From: Enterococcus_G camelliae
GTDB lineage: Bacteria; Bacillota; Bacilli; Lactobacillales; Enterococcaceae
Length of the DNA: 17,494 nt
NCBI RefSeq assembly: GCF_042685105.1
Contig: NZ_JBHUMO010000016.1
Location: 1-17,494 of the forward strand
Direction of reading: 5' to 3'
Under the pieces are notes generated by a model, which was not told where the DNA came from, did not search any database, and saw only the letters and a program-made list of their open reading frames with translations. Below are positions 15,086 to 17,494 of this stretch, in pieces. The position numbers and the translations under genes are program-made. The stretch's first letter is position 1. Each line of letters begins with the position of its first letter.

Positions 15086-15123
15086 TATTAGGCGAGAAAA
15101 GCGTCTGTGAATGTCTTTGTCAA

Positions 15124-16306
15124 TTAGTTAGTGGGAAGATCTTTGAAAACGGATGTTAAGCGGGCTAAGCCTTCTTTCAACAATTCTTCCTGACACGCTA
15201 TATTTAATCGTAAGTGTTGTGAGCCATGTGGTCCAAATAGTGAGCCATTGTTTAATACCACACCAGCTTGTTCTACCAAAAGATCTTGCAATTCTTTATC
15301 TGTTAGTCCGTAAGCAGAAAAATCGAGCCACATCAGGTAAGTACCTTGTGGTTTCATTACGTTCACTTTTGGTAAAAAAGTGAACGTAATGTGTACAGAC
15401 AAGATCAATTTGTTTAGCAAAAAACACAAGTAGTTCATCTAACCATGATTCACAGGATTGATATGCAGCTTCTGTCGCAACATACCCAAATGTGCTAATT
15501 TCGTTAAATCGCCATTCATTTTGCATGGCAATCATTTTTTCTCTTAGTTCTTTGTTTTTAATAAAGATCATGGAATTTTTTATCCCTGCCAAATTAAACG
15601 TTTTGGTTGGTGCCGTAAACACAATCGAAAAAGTTGAAAAATCTGGATCAACGGTTTGAAAAGAATGGAATTGGTGACCAGGTAAAATTAAATCTTGATG
15701 AATTTCATCACTGATAACCATGACACCATATTTTTGGCAAAGTTTTCCTACTTGATACAATTCTTCCTCTGTCCAGACTCTCCCTCCAGGATTATGGGGA
15801 TTACATAGAATAAATAGCTTTACTTGATGTTCTTTGATGCGCTCCTCCATGTCCGCAAAATCAAAGACAAACTGCCCATCTTTTTCCAGTAGTGGACTAC
15901 GAACCAAATTCCGTTTTGCTTCAACTACCGCGGAAGCAAAAGGAGGATAGACAGGGTCGGTAATAAGGACAGAATCACCTAAATTAGAATATGCATGGAC
16001 AGCTGTTGTTATACTGGGTACCACGCCAGTATTAAATAAAATTTCCTCTTTTTTTAACGAATAATTGTGACGATGAAACTGCCACTGAATAATCGCGTCG
16101 TAAAGACTTTCAGGAGCAAATGAATAACCAAAAATCCCTTGAGAAACAAAATTTGCCAATGCATCTTGAACAGGATTAGGTGCTTTGAAGTCCATATCCG
16201 CAATCCACAAAGGAATCAAGTTCTCTTTATGATACGTTTTTACAATACTGTCCCATTTAGTACTGTTTGTTCCTGTGCGCTCTACCTTTTCATTGAAGTT
16301 TATCAT
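15124..16306 (-). pseudogene. patB: MalY/PatB-type C-S lyase (PLP aminotransferase fold), frameshifted
   Basis: Similar to MalY/PatB cystathionine beta-lyase-like enzymes, fold-type I PLP. Intact motifs: LWIADMDF, NPHNPGGRVW, ISDEIHQDL and the PLP lysine K235 in APTKTFNLAG. After residue about 310 the frame breaks. The first frame runs on to a stop at 15296-15298, while the true C-terminus (LPKVNVMKPQGTYLMWLDF ... LRLNIACQEELL) continues in another frame to TAA 15124-15126. The span is 1183 nt, one base more than 394 codons, so removing one T from the T6 run (plus 15374-15379) restores a 393-residue protein (MalY 390, PatB 387). Start ATG 16306 with AAAGGTGG upstream. The break lies in a perfect palindrome. 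Either a true inactivation or a sequence error. Confidence 0.85.
15355..15391. repeat. Perfect 16-bp palindrome at the malY frameshift
   Basis: CATTACGTTCACTTTT at 15355-15370 is exactly complementary to 15376-15391, with a 5-nt loop. It lies inside coding sequence, and the run of six A (15374-15379) that carries the extra base spans the loop and the start of the right arm. One arm encodes the conserved KVNVM; the other encodes the poorly conserved HYVHF. Confidence 0.9.
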
Positions 16307-16362
16307 TAAATCAACCACCTTTTCGAGGAAAACCCTCACTTCTTTTTTTTGCTTAGATACAG

Positions 16363-16368
16363 TATAAT
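16363..16368 (+). promoter_or_regulatory. -10 box before the S1-domain gene, shared with the divergent malY side
   Basis: TATAAT on the plus strand, 27 nt before the ATG; the same A+T-rich bases give TATACT and TATTAT on the minus strand for malY. No strong -35 on either side. Confidence 0.4.
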
Positions 16369-16395
16369 ATAAACCAATGAAAGAAGGAGGAAAAA

Positions 16396-16770
16396 ATGAC
16401 ATATAAAATTGGACAAGTAATTGAGGGCACAATTACAGGGATTCAACCATATGGGGCATTTGTTTCTCTTGACGGGAGTACACAAGGGCTAATTCACGTA
16501 TCCGAAATTCAATCGGGGTATACCAAAAACATCCATGAATTATTGAAAGTCGGGCAACAAGTGGCTGTTCAAGTAATTGATATTGATGCCTACTCTCATA
16601 AGATTAGCTTGTCACGGCGTACACTGGCGCATAGCTTTGTACAATTGTCCCATAAAAGAAAAAGATATTTTACAAATAAAAATAAAAAAATTGGATTTCA
16701 AACTATAGCAGAGGCACTACCGAATTGGATTGAAGAAGCACTAATTTTTATTGAGGAAGCACAACTATAA
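16396..16770 (+). CDS. cvfD: S1-domain RNA-binding protein, CvfD/YugI type
   Basis: 124 residues. One S1 domain at about 4-74: IGQVIEGTITGIQPYGAFVSL, then GLIHVSEI and QVIDIDAYSHKISLSRR, the standard OB-fold RNA-binding surface. A basic linker (HKRKRYFTNKNKK) and a helical C-terminus follow. Length and layout match the small general-stress or virulence-regulator proteins YugI/GSP13 and CvfD, which bind RNA or ribosomes; the role here is inferred from that. GAAGGAGG precedes the ATG. The next gene follows after 27 nt and is probably co-transcribed. Confidence 0.86.
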   Translation: MTYKIGQVIEGTITGIQPYGAFVSLDGSTQGLIHVSEIQSGYTKNIHELLKVGQQVAVQVIDIDAYSHKISLSRRTLAHSFVQLSHKRKRYFTNKNKKIGFQTIAEALPNWIEEALIFIEEAQL

Positions 16771-16797
16771 GTGTAGGAAAAGTAGTGGGGTGGGCAA

Positions 16798-17166
16798 ATG
16801 ATCGGAAAAAAATGGATTGCTGGAACAGTCATTTTGACGCAATCAGATGGTGAAAAGTTGTTTTTGGTGAAGCAAGAAAAGGAAAAAATGCATTTAGTAT
16901 CCACAAAAGGCGACAGTGAGAAAACTGGTTTAGCCAGTATCCTAGAAGTATTGAAAAAAGAAGTTCATCTTGAAATTACACAACTAAAATTACTGGAATT
17001 GACGAATGGCGTGATTGCCGGGACAAATGTGCCACTATTTGTTTTTGAACTAGAGGAACAGCCAGACGTACAATTAGTGTTACCAGATCAATATCAGTGG
17101 CAAACATTTGAACAGATGCAAAAAGTAATTCAAAAATTTGAAATTGAGGGTATGCCCCAATTTTAG
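16798..17166 (+). CDS. Nudix-fold-like protein without a Nudix box
   Basis: 122 residues. The N-terminal strands (KWIAGTVILTQSDGEKLFLVKQEKEKMHLVSTKG) and the following helix resemble the start of a Nudix domain. At the place of the catalytic box (GX5EX7REUXEEXGU) the sequence is GDSEKTGLASILEVLKKEVH, lacking the REUXEE metal-binding glutamates. It is therefore probably not a nucleotide hydrolase; binding or scaffolding roles are possible. Ribosome site is weak (GGGGTGGG). It sits 27 nt after the S1 gene and directly before the rRNA promoters. The fold assignment is tentative; the gene itself looks real. Confidence 0.65.
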   Translation: MIGKKWIAGTVILTQSDGEKLFLVKQEKEKMHLVSTKGDSEKTGLASILEVLKKEVHLEITQLKLLELTNGVIAGTNVPLFVFELEEQPDVQLVLPDQYQWQTFEQMQKVIQKFEIEGMPQF

Positions 17167-17192
17167 GGTGATAATATTTATTTAAAAAAAGG

Positions 17193-17221
17193 TTGACCGA
17201 TAGAAAATCGTCTGTTATGAT
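17193..17221 (+). promoter_or_regulatory. rRNA operon promoter P1
   Basis: TTGACC (17193-17198), 17-nt spacer, TATGAT (17216-17221). First of two tandem promoters with the same -10 and spacing. Confidence 0.8.
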
Positions 17222-17275
17222 AATCAAGTCGCTGACAAAGACGACAACAAAATTTTAAAAAAATAAAATTAATTG

Positions 17276-17304
17276 TTGACATTCTTTCGGACAGATGATA
17301 TGAT
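17276..17304 (+). promoter_or_regulatory. rRNA operon promoter P2
   Basis: Consensus TTGACA (17276-17281), 17-nt spacer, TATGAT (17299-17304), preceded by an A+T-rich stretch (17260-17275) suitable as an UP element. It lies 83 bp after P1. Transcription would start near 17311. Confidence 0.88.
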
Positions 17305-17310
17305 TTAAAA

Positions 17311-17472
17311 GTTGTCACAGCACAACAAAGTAGACCTTTGAAAACTGAACAAAGTAAGCAAACGAACCAATTGTGTAAGGTGTTTCTATTAATTAGAAAC
17401 AAAAATACATGCAAGCAAAAATGCGAGCAAAGTCAACAAACAGAGCTTAACAGTCGCAAGACTGAATCAAAT
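17311..17472 (+). promoter_or_regulatory. rRNA leader with boxA-like sequence and hairpin
   Basis: CTTTGAAAACTGAACAAAG around 17335-17353 is the conserved Firmicute rRNA leader element that includes the boxA-type antitermination signal. A hairpin, TGTTTCTA (17381-17388) with TAGAAACA (17394-17401), follows. The rest probably forms the upstream strand of the RNase III processing stem of 16S. No gene in 17167-17472. Confidence 0.75.
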
Positions 17473-17494
17473 TTTTTATGAGAGTTTGATCCTG
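17473..17494 (+). rRNA. rrs: 16S rRNA, first bases only
   Basis: TTTTATGAGAGTTTGATCCTG is the 5' end of 16S rRNA, including the universal AGAGTTTGATCCTG primer site. It is cut by the window end. The exact mature 5' base (about 17473) is estimated. Confidence 0.95.

Noticed and set aside
15153..15383. Plus-strand frame across the malY 3' end
   Set aside because: Antisense shadow of the malY C-terminal coding sequence without a start context.
15124..16306. malY as the missing N-acetyl-diaminopimelate aminotransferase
   Set aside because: Its motifs are those of MalY/PatB C-S lyases, it lies about 9 kb from the dap cluster, and it is frameshifted.
1..17494. CRISPR array, prophage or tRNA genes
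   Set aside because: No regularly spaced repeats, no phage-type genes and no tRNA cloverleaf were seen in the window.

Overview
The window looks like a piece of chromosome from a low-GC Gram-positive coccus of the Enterococcus/Vagococcus/Tetragenococcus group. This rests on strong AGGAGG-type ribosome binding sites, A+T-rich spacers, a small-type SRP RNA, a yunD-yutD-yutF block, and an rRNA leader containing CTTTGAAAACTGAACAAAG just before a 16S gene that begins in the last bases. I cannot name the species from sequence alone.

Layout. (1) Positions 1-386: the apparent right end of an IS200/IS605-type element (nested hairpins ending in TTCAC) joined to the 3' half of a GNAT acetyltransferase gene. 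(2) Positions 557-6407: two divergent operons for lysine synthesis by the acetylated diaminopimelate route. dapA-dapB-dapH lie on the minus strand; N-acetyl-diaminopimelate deacetylase, lysA and dapF lie on the plus strand with stop/start overlaps. Together they cover every step from aspartate semialdehyde to lysine except the N-acetyl-diaminopimelate aminotransferase. (3) Positions 6487-8518: a YugP-type membrane zinc peptidase, a small protein with an N-terminal hydrophobic segment, a 155-nt inverted-repeat element that may be a structured RNA, the tRNA adenosine deaminase tadA and the SRP RNA. (4) Positions 8518-9065: a small orphan gene, possibly a bacteriocin immunity protein, behind a good sigma-A-type promoter with repeated motifs. 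(5) Positions 9207-12715: yunD, yutD, yutF and a four-helix membrane protein, mostly tightly packed, closed by a two-way terminator. (6) Positions 12790-14313 on the minus strand: a PgpA/YutG-like protein and a thioredoxin-reductase-like ferredoxin-NADP reductase; then a cyclophilin on the plus strand. (7) Positions 15124-16306 on the minus strand: a MalY/PatB-type C-S lyase gene broken by a one-base frameshift inside a perfect 16-bp palindrome. Divergent from it are an S1-domain protein (CvfD/YugI type) and a Nudix-like protein lacking a recognisable Nudix box. (8) Positions 17193-17494: an rRNA operon start with two tandem promoters, an antitermination-type leader and the first bases of 16S rRNA.

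Most of the window is ordinary core chromosome. I did not find a clear new multi-gene system. The points most worth a second look are the 155-nt inverted-repeat element (7626-7780), the palindrome at the malY frameshift (15355-15391), the transposon/guide-RNA-like junction at 115/116, the orphan immunity-like gene (8671-8952), and the Nudix-box-less protein next to the rRNA operon.
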